From Nemophila menziesii (lineage: Eukaryota; Streptophyta; Magnoliopsida; Boraginales; Hydrophyllaceae): a stretch of DNA of 64,000 nt. The DNA lies in assembly GCA_029959085.1 (NCBI GenBank), contig JARWIR010000010.1, positions 35,084,731-35,148,730 on the forward strand. The letters are read 5' to 3'. Under the pieces are notes generated by a model that had not been told where the DNA came from, ran no database searches, and was given only the letters and a program-made list of their open reading frames with translations. Positions 11,261 through 22,572 of this stretch are shown here, piece by piece. Position 1 is the first letter of the stretch. Each line of letters opens with the position of its first letter. The position numbers and the translations under genes are program-made.

Positions 11261-12557
11261 GGGGCAACGCTCAATTAATTACGCAGAGAAGGTAAGTATT
11301 CCCTATTAATTACAACTTCAACTTAATTCCCAATTAAGCACAAAATATTACCCAATTACCAAAATATCCTTCTACCTATTATTAATTACTTTAATTATAT
11401 ATTTTATTAATTATAGTTTAATATTTATTTATTTTTTTCAGATTTTTTTTTTAAATATTTTTTTTTCGAAATATTTTTTTTTCAAAAAATATTTTTTTTC
11501 GAAATTTTTTTTTTTCAAATTTTTTTTTTTTTCGAATTTTTTTTTTTTCGGAAATTTTTTTTTTCGGAAATTTTTTTTTTCAAAAAATATTTTTTTTTCC
11601 GGAAATTTTTTTTTCGGATTTTTTTTTTTCGAATTTTTTTTTTTGTCGATTTTTTCCCCCGGAATTTTTTTTTCCATGATAATTGTGTGTTAAAGTAACA
11701 CAAAATCATATGTGTTGTGTGTTGCATGAACACCTAATATGTATAATATTGAGTTGCTTAAACACACATAAATAACAAATTGTGTGATACATGAACACAA
11801 AATCAGACAGACAGAATATTTGTACACAAAGGTATAGAATAATGTATATGTAGCCTGATTATGTGTTCATGCAACACGCAATTGCTGAAAGTATGTGTTA
11901 CAGTAACACACAACAGTATGAGTTTTGTGTTGGTAAGACACACAATGCGTTTATCATTTACAGTTTTGCGTTGCTTAAACACACACAAATAACAATTGTG
12001 TGTTGCAGGAACACAGAATAAGATATACAGAATATTTGTACACATTAATAGATAATAGTGTACAGATAGTCTGAACATCTGATTGTGTGTTAATGTAACA
12101 CACAATCGCTTGATGTATGAGTTACAGTAACACAAAACAGTATGGACTTGTGTGTTAATGAAAAAATCTTCGAAAATATTTTTCGAAAAAGAAAAAAAAA
12201 TCGAAAAAAAAAAAATTTCGAAAAAAAAAATTTCAAAAAAAAAAAAATTTCGAAAAAAAAAATTCCAAAGAAAAAAAAAATTTGTGGAAAAAAAAATATT
12301 TTTCCGGAAAAAAAAAATTTAAAAAAAAAATCGAAAAAAAAAATATTTAAAAAAATGAAAAAATAAATTCAGATATTAAATATATAATGAAATAAAAAAA
12401 CATATAAGGGCAATAATGGAAGGTAAATATGACCATGTGCTTATTTAAGAATTAAGTTGAAAATTTGTGAGTAAGTAGGAAGTAATTTCCTCCTTCCTTT
12501 TTTTTGAGAATGAAAAGTGAGGAAGTGTAATTAATTGGGAATTATCTCTATAATATA
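11252..12557. mobile_element. Mutator-like fold-back element with 9-bp target duplication
   Basis: TATAATATA occurs at 11252-11260 and 12549-12557; removing 11261-12548 plus one copy restores the sequence seen uninterrupted at 9309-9330. The ends are imperfect inverted repeats sharing CAATTAATTAC, beginning G(G/A)G. Inside, T-rich runs with TTCGAAA islands (11438-11670) face A-rich runs with TTTCGAAAA islands (12160-12365), so the arms can pair over about 230 bases. The loop holds several short palindromes. No transposase is present. Mutator-like elements typically make 9-bp duplications. Confidence 0.75.
11690..12140. repeat. Loop of fold-back element with GTGTGTTxxxGTAACACAC palindromes
   Basis: Motifs such as TGTGTTAAAGTAACACA (11687), GTGTTACAGTAACACAC (11894), TGTGTTAATGTAACACACA (12086) and GAGTTACAGTAACACA (12119) recur about every 30-200 bases, each a small inverted repeat around a 3- to 5-base centre. 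Confidence 0.7.
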
Positions 12558-12889
<332 letters not shown>

Positions 12890-12890
<1 letters not shown>

Positions 12891-13155
12891 CCTTAAAATT
12901 AAAATAACCTTTACTTTAACTTTAACCTTAACATTAACATTAACCTTAATTCTAACCTTACCCCTAAACTTAACCTTAACCCCTTAACTATTAACCTTAA
13001 CCATATCCTTAACCTTATCCTTAACCTTAACCTAACATTAAACTTAACCTTAACCTTAACTTTAATCTTAACCTTAACCTTGACCTTAACCTTAACTTTA
13101 ACTTAACCTTAAACTTAACCTTAAACCAACCTTAACCTTAACCTTAATTTGTCTC
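12890..13155. repeat. CCTTAA minisatellite next to Helitron 3' end
   Basis: About 260 bases of AACCTTA-type units ending about 20 bases before the terminal hairpin at 13173. Confidence 0.8.
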
Positions 13156-13172
13156 AATTTTTATGTTTTGAA

Positions 13173-13199
13173 GTGCCTTAAGGCACGGGCTATACCTAG
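13173..13199 (+). mobile_element. Helitron 3' terminus
   Basis: Palindrome GTGCCTTAAGGCAC (13173-13186), GGGCTATAC, CTAG (13196-13199), followed at once by TCTATATAATAAAAC. Confidence 0.85.
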
Positions 13200-13674
13200 T
13201 CTATATAATAAAACAAAATGAAACCTAATTCTCCCTATTTATCCTCAAACTTCCCCATTCATCTCATAAATTCCCCCATTCGTCTCATACATTATATACA
13301 CATGAAAATAATTAATAATATATAATCCACTTAACCTTCATATAAATAAAAGTATAAGAATTCATATTATTTTTCCATAAAAATAAAGTTTATTTATTTT
13401 TATTAAATTTACAAAGTACTAAAAAATTTAAGAATTTTTTCAAAATTTATTATACGGAAAGGGTCAACTAGATACAATATAAAATAAAAAAAAAATCACT
13501 TTACATTACAATATAAAATAATTTTATATTTATTTTATTTTGATTGTCAAAACATTTATAATTTTGAAAGAAATCATTTCAACTTTATAAAAATAAACTT
13601 TTCAATACAAGATATATATCGATTCATCCAATAAAAATTATAGAATATTAGAAAGTCAAGATGGAATTTATAGG

Positions 13675-13759
<85 letters not shown>

Positions 13760-13789
13760 TATAAAAAATTAAAATTAATGAACACTATA
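13200..13789 (+). mobile_element. Helitron 5' region
   Basis: TCTATATAATAAAACAAAATG and about 450 bases of shared interior, ending in a roughly 80-base (AT)n tract (13679-13757). A second Helitron type is inserted at 13790, so this copy's own 3' end is not identified. Confidence 0.65.
13679..13757. repeat. (AT)n microsatellite
   Basis: About 39 AT dinucleotides without interruption, at the same place in the Helitron interior as the tract at 12756. Confidence 0.95.
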
Positions 13790-15783
13790 TCTCTATATCT
13801 ATATAATAAAATACTTTTTTAAACGAGTTGGATCCTCAACATAAAAGACAAGCATGATCGTCTTTAGTCCCTTAATTTATTTTTTCACATTAATTGCATC
13901 AATTTTTTTCTAATAAAAACTTAATTGTCGCTTATCCCACTCCATTAGACAGTTAAAAGTTTCGTATTTGATCCACGATGACCGCAAACCTCTAACCTTA
14001 ACCCAAATTCTTAACTGTAACCTAAACCTTAACTTTAACCTTAACCTCAAACTCAACCTCAACCTCAACCTTTGAGTTAAACTTAACATCAACCTCTAAC
14101 TTAAATTTAACCTTAACATTAACCATAAACTTAACCTTAACCTTCTCCTTAACCCTAGCCCTGGCCCTAGCCATCGACCTAGCATTAGCCTTAGCGTTAG
14201 CCTTAGTCTTAGTCTTAGCCTTAGCCTTGGCCTTACCCTTAGCCTTAACCTTAGCATTAGACATAGTCTTAGTCTTAGCCTTAGCCTTAATCTTAGTCTT
14301 AGTCTTAGCCTTAGCCTTAGACTTAGCCTTAGCCTTAACCTTAACCTTAGCCTTAGACTTAGCATTAAACTTATCCCCAGCCTTAGTCGTAGCCTTAGTC
14401 TTAGTCTTAGACTTAACCATAACCATAAACTTAACATTAACCTTAAACTTAACCCTTAACCACTTAACCTTAACCTTAACCTTAACCTCACCCTCAACTT
14501 TTTAACTAATAACCTTAACCATATCCTCAACCCTAACCTATCATTAACGTTAAACTTAACCTTAAACTTAAACTTAAACATAAACTTCAACTTCAACTTA
14601 CACTTAAAATTAAACATAAACTTACACTTAAATTTAAACATAAACTTAAACTTAACCTTATTGTTAACGTTAACCTTACCCTCACCCTTACCCTTAAACG
14701 TAACAATAATATTAACCTCAACTTTAACCTTAAACTTAACCATAAACTTATATATTACACCTTAAACCTATACCTTAAACTTTAAACCATAAACCTTAAT
14801 CTTCACCTTCACCTTAACCTCAACCTTAACTTTAAACTTAAAACTTAAAAATTTACCTTAAAATTAACCTTAACCTTAAACCTTAAACCTTAAACCTTGA
14901 ACCTCAAACATTAACCTTTACATTAACCTTAAACCTTAAACCTTACATTTAACTTTCCCCTTCACCTTCATCTTTACTTTTTTAATCTTTATCTTAACCT
15001 TAAAGTTAAAACTTAACTTTAACCTTAATTATAAAATTAATCTTAAATTGAACCATGAACCTTAAAGCTTAAACCTTAAACCTTAAACCTTAACCTTAGT
15101 ACTTTAACCATAATTTTAATATTTAACGTTAAACCTTATACCTTAAACCTTAAACCTTAAATCTTAAAACTTAAACCTTAACCTTAAATCTTAAACCTTA
15201 AACTTAACCTTAAACTTAAACAATTATTATAACATTCACCTTCAGCTTCATCTAACTTTTATAACCACTATCTTAACCTTAAAGTTAAAACTTAACCTTA
15301 ACCTAAATGTTAAAACTTATTTTACCCTTAATCCTTAAACCTTAAACCTTAAACCTTAAACCTTAAACCTTAAACCTTAAACCTAAACCTAACATTAACT
15401 TTACCATAACCTTAACCTTAACATTTAACCTTAAACACTACCTTAAATTTTAGCTTTAACCTTAACCTTTATCTTAACCTTAACCAAATAAATATTTATA
15501 GCGTTAATATATCTTATTAAACCTTATTCTTGAACCTTAAAATTTACATCTTAAACTTTAACTCTAGCCATAACCTTAACCTTAAAATTAACCTTAATTA
15601 ACCTTGACCTAAACCTTAACCTTAACCCTTAACCTTGATCTTAACCATAACCTTAATCTTAACCTTATTCTTAAACTTAACCTTATCTTAATCTCAACCT
15701 TTACTTTCACCCATAAAACCTGGGTTCGATTCCCGTTAATGGAAAAAAAATCTTGAGTGTATTCAGACACGGGTTTTACCTAG
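13790..15783 (+). mobile_element. Second Helitron type, complete copy 2
   Basis: Preceded by A and starting TCTCTATATCTATATAATAAA, it ends at CTAG (15780-15783) followed by T, as required for Helitron insertion between A and T. Its hairpin GTGTATTCAGACAC (15757-15770) is imperfect. The first 200 bases are unique and the remainder is a CCTTAA array. No coding region is present. Confidence 0.65.
13987..15715. repeat. CCTTAA/CCTTAG array
   Basis: About 1.7 kb of hexamer/heptamer units, including a CTTAGC-rich core at about 14150-14410 parallel to 10065-10300. It is the largest array in the window and fills most of its Helitron. Confidence 0.85.
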
Positions 15784-15799
15784 TAGTAATATAAAGCTA

Positions 15800-16025
15800 A
15801 ACAACATAAAAATCGAACTAATTATTATATAGTTTGGGTATTTATGGTTCGGTTTATTTTTAATTTTTCGGTTCGGTTTTTGCGTATTAAACCAAACCAA
15901 ACCAAATTTTCCGGATTTTTATAATTTAAAAACTAAACCAATCGGTTTTTTGGTTTTTGGTTTTTGGTTTTTTCGGTTCGATATTTTTTTAATTTTTGGT
16001 TCAGATTGGTTTCTTGGTTCGGATT
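15800..16025. repeat. CGGTTTTTTGGTTT-type low-complexity tract
   Basis: Repeated CGGTTCGGTTT and TTTTTGGTTTTTGG strings, a simple-sequence type common in plant intergenic DNA. No gene. Confidence 0.6.
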
Positions 16026-16137
16026 TCCTTAGCCCTAATTACAATACTAGTTTCTTTTACCTTCAAAAAGTTCACGTCATACATTAGAGATAATAATAAT
16101 AAATTGATGTTAGAAGAGGCTAGGGGTTTTGGTTTGT

Positions 16138-16145
16138 TATAAATA
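16138..16145 (+). promoter_or_regulatory. TATA box of phylloplanin-like gene
   Basis: TATAAATA lies 88 bases before the ATG at 16233, a normal distance for a plant promoter with a short A-rich leader. Confidence 0.65.
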
Positions 16146-16232
16146 GTTTGCAATCCATGCCATGCACTCTTAAACACATTTCACCAATTAATTGAAACAC
16201 TTTCTAATTAATCAAAAAGCAGAAGAAAAAAA

Positions 16233-16897
16233 ATGGCTACTAAAGTCATTCATCTAGTCACGATCCTCTTTGTTATTAAAATAGCAACTTTAATGGCAGC
16301 TCCTACTTTAACAATGTCTGGAGTGATCTATAATTTAGAAAGACGTCTTCTTAATGCTATTGATATCGGTGGTTTAGTACTTAATGTTGGTTTTGGAGAA
16401 GGTTTAAGTGATCCTGGATTGTTACACATCAAAGGGACTGATATTCATTCTTTAGGCGGCAAAAATAGTAATTTCGATGGCACTCCATGTTTCCCAAATA
16501 ATTAGTTTTATTAATCTTATTTCCAACCATAAATTAAAATTAGTTTTATTTTTTAAGTTGATTTAATTTCTCCTTAATATTGCATTTCTGTAGTAATATT
16601 CTTCCTACTAAATAAGATAACTTTATTGCAGATTGCACTATAGTACAAATAGAGTGTGGAGGAAACATTATTTCAAATACAACAACAAATGCAGATGGAA
16701 CATTTTTAATATCTTTAAATCCTACATTGTTATGTAATTGCAACATTGTTGCCAAAACTTCACTCACTACATTAAAGGCAAAATTGCCATCAGATGGAAG
16801 TTTTTTAACAATTTCACAGATAAGCACTCTTTTTAATAGAGAGACTTTACCCACCTCAACTGCTGCTACTAATGCACCCCTCAGCTCCTTCCCCTAG
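16233..16897 (+). CDS. Phylloplanin-like secreted protein (two exons)
   Basis: The ATG has a good context (AAAATGGC) and opens a signal peptide (MATKVIHLVTILFVIKIATL, cut near MAA). Exon 2 (16632-16897) carries family hallmarks: VQIECGGN, ISNTTTNADGTFLISLNP, LLCNCNIVAKTSL and LPSDGSF. Relatives are small secreted leaf-surface or Ole e 1-like proteins. Exon 1 reads in frame to a stop at 16503-16505; a GTAATT donor at 16468 joined to the acceptor before 16632 keeps phase and gives a protein of about 166 residues. That junction drops the GTPCFPN text that resembles the usual FPN motif, and the GT at 16505 would shift the frame, so the true splice site is open. The only plausible intact host gene here. 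Confidence 0.65.
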
Positions 16898-16899
16898 GA

Positions 16900-17744
16900 G
16901 GTCTGAGAAAAGAAGGTTCTCTTTGATCAAGTGTATGAGCAACATATAAATAAGGAATTTATTTCCATTAATTATCTTCCATTGTTTATGTATCGTTTCT
17001 ACTTAATGTTGTTTTCAAGTTTATTCATGTACTATTATATTGTTTGTATGTTCTTTTCTTGTTGGTGATAATTATATTAAGATTCAAAAGAAAAGTTTAT
17101 TTTTATGGAATAAATTGTGCATCAAGAAACTTAGTATGTTAAATTTATTTCTTTATTTGTTTATCTATTTTGAGAGCAATAACACTAACCTTCTTAAAAA
17201 GTTGGTCTTTCTACGGATGAGAGTAGTAGCTTAATTATCTGTTTTGCTTCTAATAGTAATATTTTTATCTTATTTTTCTGTGAAATTGATTTGTCTTGTT
17301 TTTGCTCTAGTGTAAGTTGTTATAAGAATGGATGTTGTGGAAGAAGAGAACGAACTGAAACAACTATGTTTACTGCTAGAATAATATGAGAGTCTCTTGT
17401 ATTCATTGAAATTTTTCAATTCATAGTTAATCTCAACTATATTCCATTCGTGGAAATTATGCAGCATATCCCCAATCTTCATCAATTGATCATATGCAAT
17501 TGTTTCCATTTGATGCATCATAGAAGGTTTGATTTTCCATATTCAACCTATCCTGCTTGATCATAAATTATTTAATTGATCTGTAATTATAAAAGGTTAT
17601 GTTTTCATCTTTCAATCAATTTAGAATCCCAAGTTGTAAGTATAATATTTTGCTAAATGTCATCAATTTAGAGTTGTTTCGTTGACATTCTAAAAAATAT
17701 CGAATTTACATCCTTGTTTTCTAATTTTTCAGTTTGAATTTTGT
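16900..17744. other. 3' flank of phylloplanin-like gene, nothing further recognised
   Basis: AT-rich flank. Short open frames (for example 17270-17521 on the minus strand) have no recognisable domain or gene signals. Confidence 0.4.
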
Positions 17745-17906
17745 AAAAAGTAATGATATACTACCTAAAATCATACCACTCATGACATGACGTGACTTGG
17801 TTAGCAATAAATTATTAATCGTTAATGATTTATTGATAATCAATTCATGTCACGTTAGATGGTATATTAGGTAGTATAATTTTGGTGATATATATCGATC
17901 ATTACT
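17745..17906. mobile_element. MITE-like hairpin element
   Basis: The left arm (AGTAATGATATACTACCTAA, then CATACCACTCATGACATGACGTGAC) is complementary to the right arm (GTCACGTTAGATGGTATATTAGGTAGTATAATTTTGG up to ATCATTACT), with ATAAATTATTAATCG / TTAATGATTTAT near the centre. The whole 160 bases can fold back. No coding capacity. A clear target duplication was not found. Confidence 0.6.
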
Positions 17907-18600
17907 CGTTTGTAGAAGGATATTAGAAGAGATCCCTAATGAATTAAAGATAATAATAGTTTCTTACCTAAATTTGGTGGAAATGGAAATCTACAATTTT
18001 GGCAGGCCAATTTGGTTTTTGATAGTTTATGCTTAAATTGACATAGTATGGTAAAGATTATCAAGAAATTATATCATCTAATAGTTGATAATTAATTTGT
18101 GAATTTTTTTTAGACAATAATTTGTGAATTAGAGGTTGATTAGCAACCAAATATACAATTTATTGATTACTCATTTCTAACGAATTTAATGTCATGCTTT
18201 CTTAAGGAGAAAGATTTGCAGTAGCTTGTTGCATAAAAATTGTTGAGATTTGAAAAAATAATTGTAAGATATTAGACTTTGTTTAAAATAAAAATAATTA
18301 GACATGTGAATAGAAAATAGTTTGAAAATTTTATTTAACTAACTAAATTGGAATCTTGTTAATTTAAATTTGAATAGAAACTCTGAAAATTAGGAGACTG
18401 AAATTGGAATAATGTGGGGGACAAATTAAAATCTTGAGAAATTGAAAAAATGCAATATTAAAAAAGTAAGTCAATTATTTTATCCAAACATTACATAATG
18501 GATTTAAAAATTCTGGACAATTTTTTTCCAAACGCAGTATTTCCATTATCATAAAAATACATATTTTTGAAATAGATAAAAAAATAAATTTATCTGGCCT
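17907..18600. other. AT-rich intergenic stretch
   Basis: No gene, repeat array or element end recognised. Confidence 0.4.
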
Positions 18601-18619
18601 TTCTTTCTCTAAGGAAAAG

Positions 18620-19400
18620 AAATATAATACAAAGACAGGTTATAAGACACTTACGAAAGAACAGGTAGTAATTAGATCTTAGCCCATCAAAGAACCAGAA
18701 CGGTTCAACTCAAGAATATGGAAGACAATATGGAATTCGAATATACTGAAAAAGATTAAAAATTTTGTGTAGAAAGCTTGTAATAATGCTACCTTTACAA
18801 AAAAAAATTATATAGCAAGAAATGTTCGGACACGAATAAATGTATTTGGTGCCTTAATTCACTTGACACATTGGTAACTTGCCACATTTGCAAAGAAATA
18901 TGGGCAGAAACAGCTTTTCAGATTAGAATAGAAGAAGACAATATAACAAATCTTGCAGAGTGTATTATGAAGTACTCTGTGGAAATATTTTCAGAAGGAG
19001 AATGGAGCAACAAAGTTGTTACCGATTAATTATGATATGTATTTGGAATATTTGGAATGTTTTGAAAGCTAAGATGAAAGCTCTTCATGAAGACACAAAA
19101 ATCGAAGGAGACCCTATTATACGCACTACTAGCAAACTTATGAAAGAACTATACGGGATAGATTAGAAGAACATTAATCAGAATAAAAGTATGATACATA
19201 AGGATATAGTATCCGAACAAAGCATAAATGAAGGAAGTTGGATAAATATAATATTAAAACGTGATGCCTCTTTTAATTACAAATATGAACCGCCAGGAAT
19301 CAGAATAGAGGTTGAGCACAAGAGAGAGGGAAGATTAGACAATGTCAAGACAGACGTCAAGTGCGATTCAGCACTGGAAGGGGAATTTTTACAATAATGT
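18620..19400 (+). pseudogene. LINE 3' fragment: zf-RVT and RNase H-like (RVT_3), inverted
   Basis: Broken frames on the + strand read as the C-terminal end of a plant L1-type LINE polyprotein: YKTLTKEQ, FNSRIWK-like text, KCIWCLN (zf-RVT cysteines), CKEIWAETAFQI, then the RVT_3 RNase H start DASFNYKYEPPGI and GRLDNVKTDVKCDSALE. These modules are exactly those missing from the minus-strand LINE that begins beside it at about 19400. Several stops and shifts; non-functional. Confidence 0.7.
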
Positions 19401-21480
19401 TTCCTTCCTTAGCTAGGTCCTAGCTACAAGTGTCGTCATATAAGAACTGTGGAAATTCCGTAAGTTGAATCCTTTTAGAAGTTAATTATCATAGTTTTCA
19501 TTTACTAACTCAGTGTTTCAAGTTTTGCTACTTGATATAAATTTATTGGCTCTATCTAGAGATACATCTCTAGGATTTTTTAATACTTTTTAAGTTGGTG
19601 ATCCATTGGTTCTTACATGGAATAATGTTTACACCATTTCCAAGTTTCCATTTGATATTGTCTTTGAAAACTTCCTTGCCTAAGAGTAGGCGTCTCCAAC
19701 CCCAGGAGGGTGAGCTTCCATATTTGGTTTCCAGGAAATTGGATTTATGAAAATATTTCCCTTTCAAGACTTTATATAAGAGGTATTCACTATTCTTTGA
19801 GAGTTCCTGACTTGTTTTCCTGAAATGTAAGTCTCTGAACCCTATGCCTCATTTATTTTTTGGAGTGGTAAGTAACTTCTAATTACACCAATGGATTTTA
19901 TTTTTACATGTATCCCCCTCCCCCTCAAAGTGGGCAATAATAGCCTAAATATTATTGCATATCTTCGTAGGTAGGATGTAAGATGACATTTTATAATTGG
20001 GAATGCTTTGGATTATGGATTCTAATAACACTTATTTACCCCTTGTGAGAGGAGCAAATTTTTCCAGTTTTCAAGGTTTTATAGCACTCTATCTACTATC
20101 CAATCTAGCTCTTTGACTTTTGCTCTTCCCCATTCAGTAGGGATTCTAAGGTAATTTCCCAAGATCTTTACATTTTTTATTTCACTCTTTTTGTCATTAT
20201 AGTTTGAGTCAATTGGGGTGTTTTAGGGCTAAACATCACCCAACATATAATCTAATTTAAGTCCAGTAGCAAAACTATAATTGTATATAACATCATTGAA
20301 TATCTTAGGCTCAAAATAATCAGTTTGTAAGAAAAACTATTGTCATCAGCCAATTAAAGGTGAGTGACATTTGGGAAGTGTTTCCCAGTTTTTATGCCTT
20401 TCATCAAAACCTTAACAATTTTCTCTTTTATTAAGGTCTTTAAGAGTTGGGTTGCTATACAAAAGAGGAGGGGAGGGGGGGTCCCCCTGTCTTGTCCCTC
20501 TTTCGGGATGCTTTAGTTTTATAGGCTTTCCATTAATTAATACTAAGTAGGAGACAGAGTTAACACAATTTATGATTTTAATTACCCATTCATGGTTGAA
20601 ACATGTTTTTAAAAACATCGATTTCAAGAAATTCATATGCCTTTTGAACATCAGCTTTTATGGCCATATAATATATTTTTTAGTTGTTTTTTTTTCTTTT
20701 CATGAAAGTTAGTAGCTCATGGGCAAGCATAATATTTTCTTGTATTATTCTGGCAGGGATAAAGTTTGACTGAGTGTCATCCATAATGTGGGGCATATAT
20801 GGTTGCATTCTACCTACCATAACTGTTGCTATAATTTTATATAGGGAGTTGGAACAACTAATTGGCATGTATTGTTTGATATTATTAGGTGTTTCCTGTT
20901 TTGGGATCATATAAATAAAAGTATGGTTGATGTCACTAAGACTATCTCCATTACACTAAAAGTGTTTAATTATTCTCATCACACCTTCTTTGATATTATC
21001 CATATTATATCTATAAAAAATATGTGGGTATCCATCAGGCCTTGGCGCCTTATTGGCTCAAAGGTTCCAAATGTCTATTTTTACTTCTTCTTTAGTAGAT
21101 TCCAGGTTAATTTTTTCATTCATTCTATTTGTCATTGTAGGATAAAATTAAGGTTAAGAAGCCTCTACCTCCTATTTTTGTAAATATATTGTTAAAATAC
21201 AAGGTTATTTCTTCTTGTATGTCCTTGTTTTCTTCTAGCCATATACCTTAATCATTTTAAAGTCTTTTTATACTATTTTTACTACTTCTTTCTTTATTTA
21301 TGGCATGGTAGAAAGCCGTATTTCTTTCCCCATATTTAAGCAACTGATTTCTAGACATATTTTTACAATAGGCTTACTCATCATTACAAAAAAATTCAAA
21401 TTCTTTTACTATTTTATTATAGTTTACCCAATTGTCCAACTTAGCTTGGTCATTGGTTATGTTTTCAAGAGATTTCATAA
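19400..21480 (-). pseudogene. LINE-1 reverse transcriptase region
   Basis: Minus-strand fragments match plant LINE RT in order: IPKQETPNNIKQYMPISCSN and LYKIIATVMVGRM (20680-20910), DDTQSNFIPARIIQENIMLAHELL, then FNHEWVIKIINCVNSVSYLV and LINGKP...GTRQGDPPSP (20412-20651), an ADDNSFSY catalytic-motif relic near 20340, and KYFHKSNFLETKYGSSPSW...WRRLLLG (19570-19767). Stops and shifts interrupt every few dozen codons. Confidence 0.85.
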
Positions 21481-22361
21481 GTTCATTGGGTACTATGGAA
21501 TTGCTTAAAACTCCATGTTCTTAGAAAGTTTCCACATTTCTTGAGCTTATAGTTAATAACTTTAGAGAAATTACCCCTCATATTATTACAGTCTTCCCAG
21601 ACTTTTTCAATTATGTTTAAACAATCTTGGTCAATAGTCCAATAATTTTCAAAATAGAATCTATTCTTATAATTTTTAAGTTTGACATCATGGTGTAAGA
21701 TCATGGGTGAGTGATCAGACCCAATTGCTCGTAGCAAGGCTATCCAAGCATTTGGTTACAGATTAACCCATTTTTTATTACTTAAACCTCTGTCAATTTT
21801 TTATCGAAATAATTCATTTCCTGATCTTCTATTAGACCAGGAGAACACACATCCAGTTGTCTTGATTTCACTTAGTGAGAAATAGTTAATATTATTATTG
21901 AAAGAAGTCATAGACTTTTTTTTGTTTAAGTTTCCCCAATGTTTTTACTTGGAGTATTTGGTAGTGTTGAAATCACCAATTATAGTCCAATGTGTGTTCC
22001 AAGTCTTACAACTGAATATATCATTTAAAGTGTTGCATTTTTTGTTTTCAACTGGTAAGCCATAACATGAGTATAGTTACTACTACCATGTTTATTATCC
22101 AAAATACTAAGTCAATAAAGTTTTCGCTTGCATTATTAATGGTTATATTCTCCTTACTATATGTAAATAAGTCCAACCCCCAACCAAGCCCAACCACACA
22201 GACAGTTTTCATTTTAGTACTTCAACCAATAAAAAAGTAGAGTTATTCTTTGTTTCAAAAATGAAACATACCTTTGTATTGTGTTTAGCACACAAGTCTT
22301 TTAGGGTCTGTATTGTCAAGGTTGTGTCAATGACCTGACAGTTCCAGATGATTTGAATCAT
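21480..22361 (-). pseudogene. LINE-1 endonuclease region
   Basis: Starts at an ATG (complement of 22359-22361) with MIQIIWNCQVIDTTLTIQTL and LCAKHNTKVCFIFETKN, the first beta-strand and ETK motif of the AP-endonuclease-like domain, and ends with IGSDHSPMIL, the conserved SDH motif (21680-21737). In between the frame is broken many times. Confidence 0.8.
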
Positions 22362-22440
22362 TGTGGAGCTTGGGATTGTGTACGGACAATCCTACAAACC
22401 CTCTTTGAATCCATTTTCTTCTTGTTTGATAACCAGTGTC

Positions 22441-22572
22441 TTTGATTTGATTATGGTCCTTCTCTTCTTTCTTCATTATATTACCATGTCTATGTGCCCA
22501 GATGATTTGATCATGGTCCTTCTCTTCTTTATTCATTATATTACCATGTCTATGTGCCCAGATGATTTGATC
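22441..22572. repeat. 60-bp tandem duplication in LINE-1
   Basis: 22441-22500 and 22501-22560 differ at only a few positions and a third copy starts (GATGATTTGATC). A period of 60 keeps the reading frame, so the minus-strand protein repeats a 20-residue unit containing IIWAHRHGNIM. Confidence 0.9.

Noticed and set aside
11438..12366. Lys/Phe-rich frames of 72-79 codons
   Set aside because: These are A- and T-rich arms of the fold-back element, not genes.
15718..15742. tRNA gene, from a good box B (GGTTCGATTCCC)
   Set aside because: No matching box A, acceptor stem or anticodon arm upstream; most likely a leftover of a tRNA-related sequence inside the Helitron.
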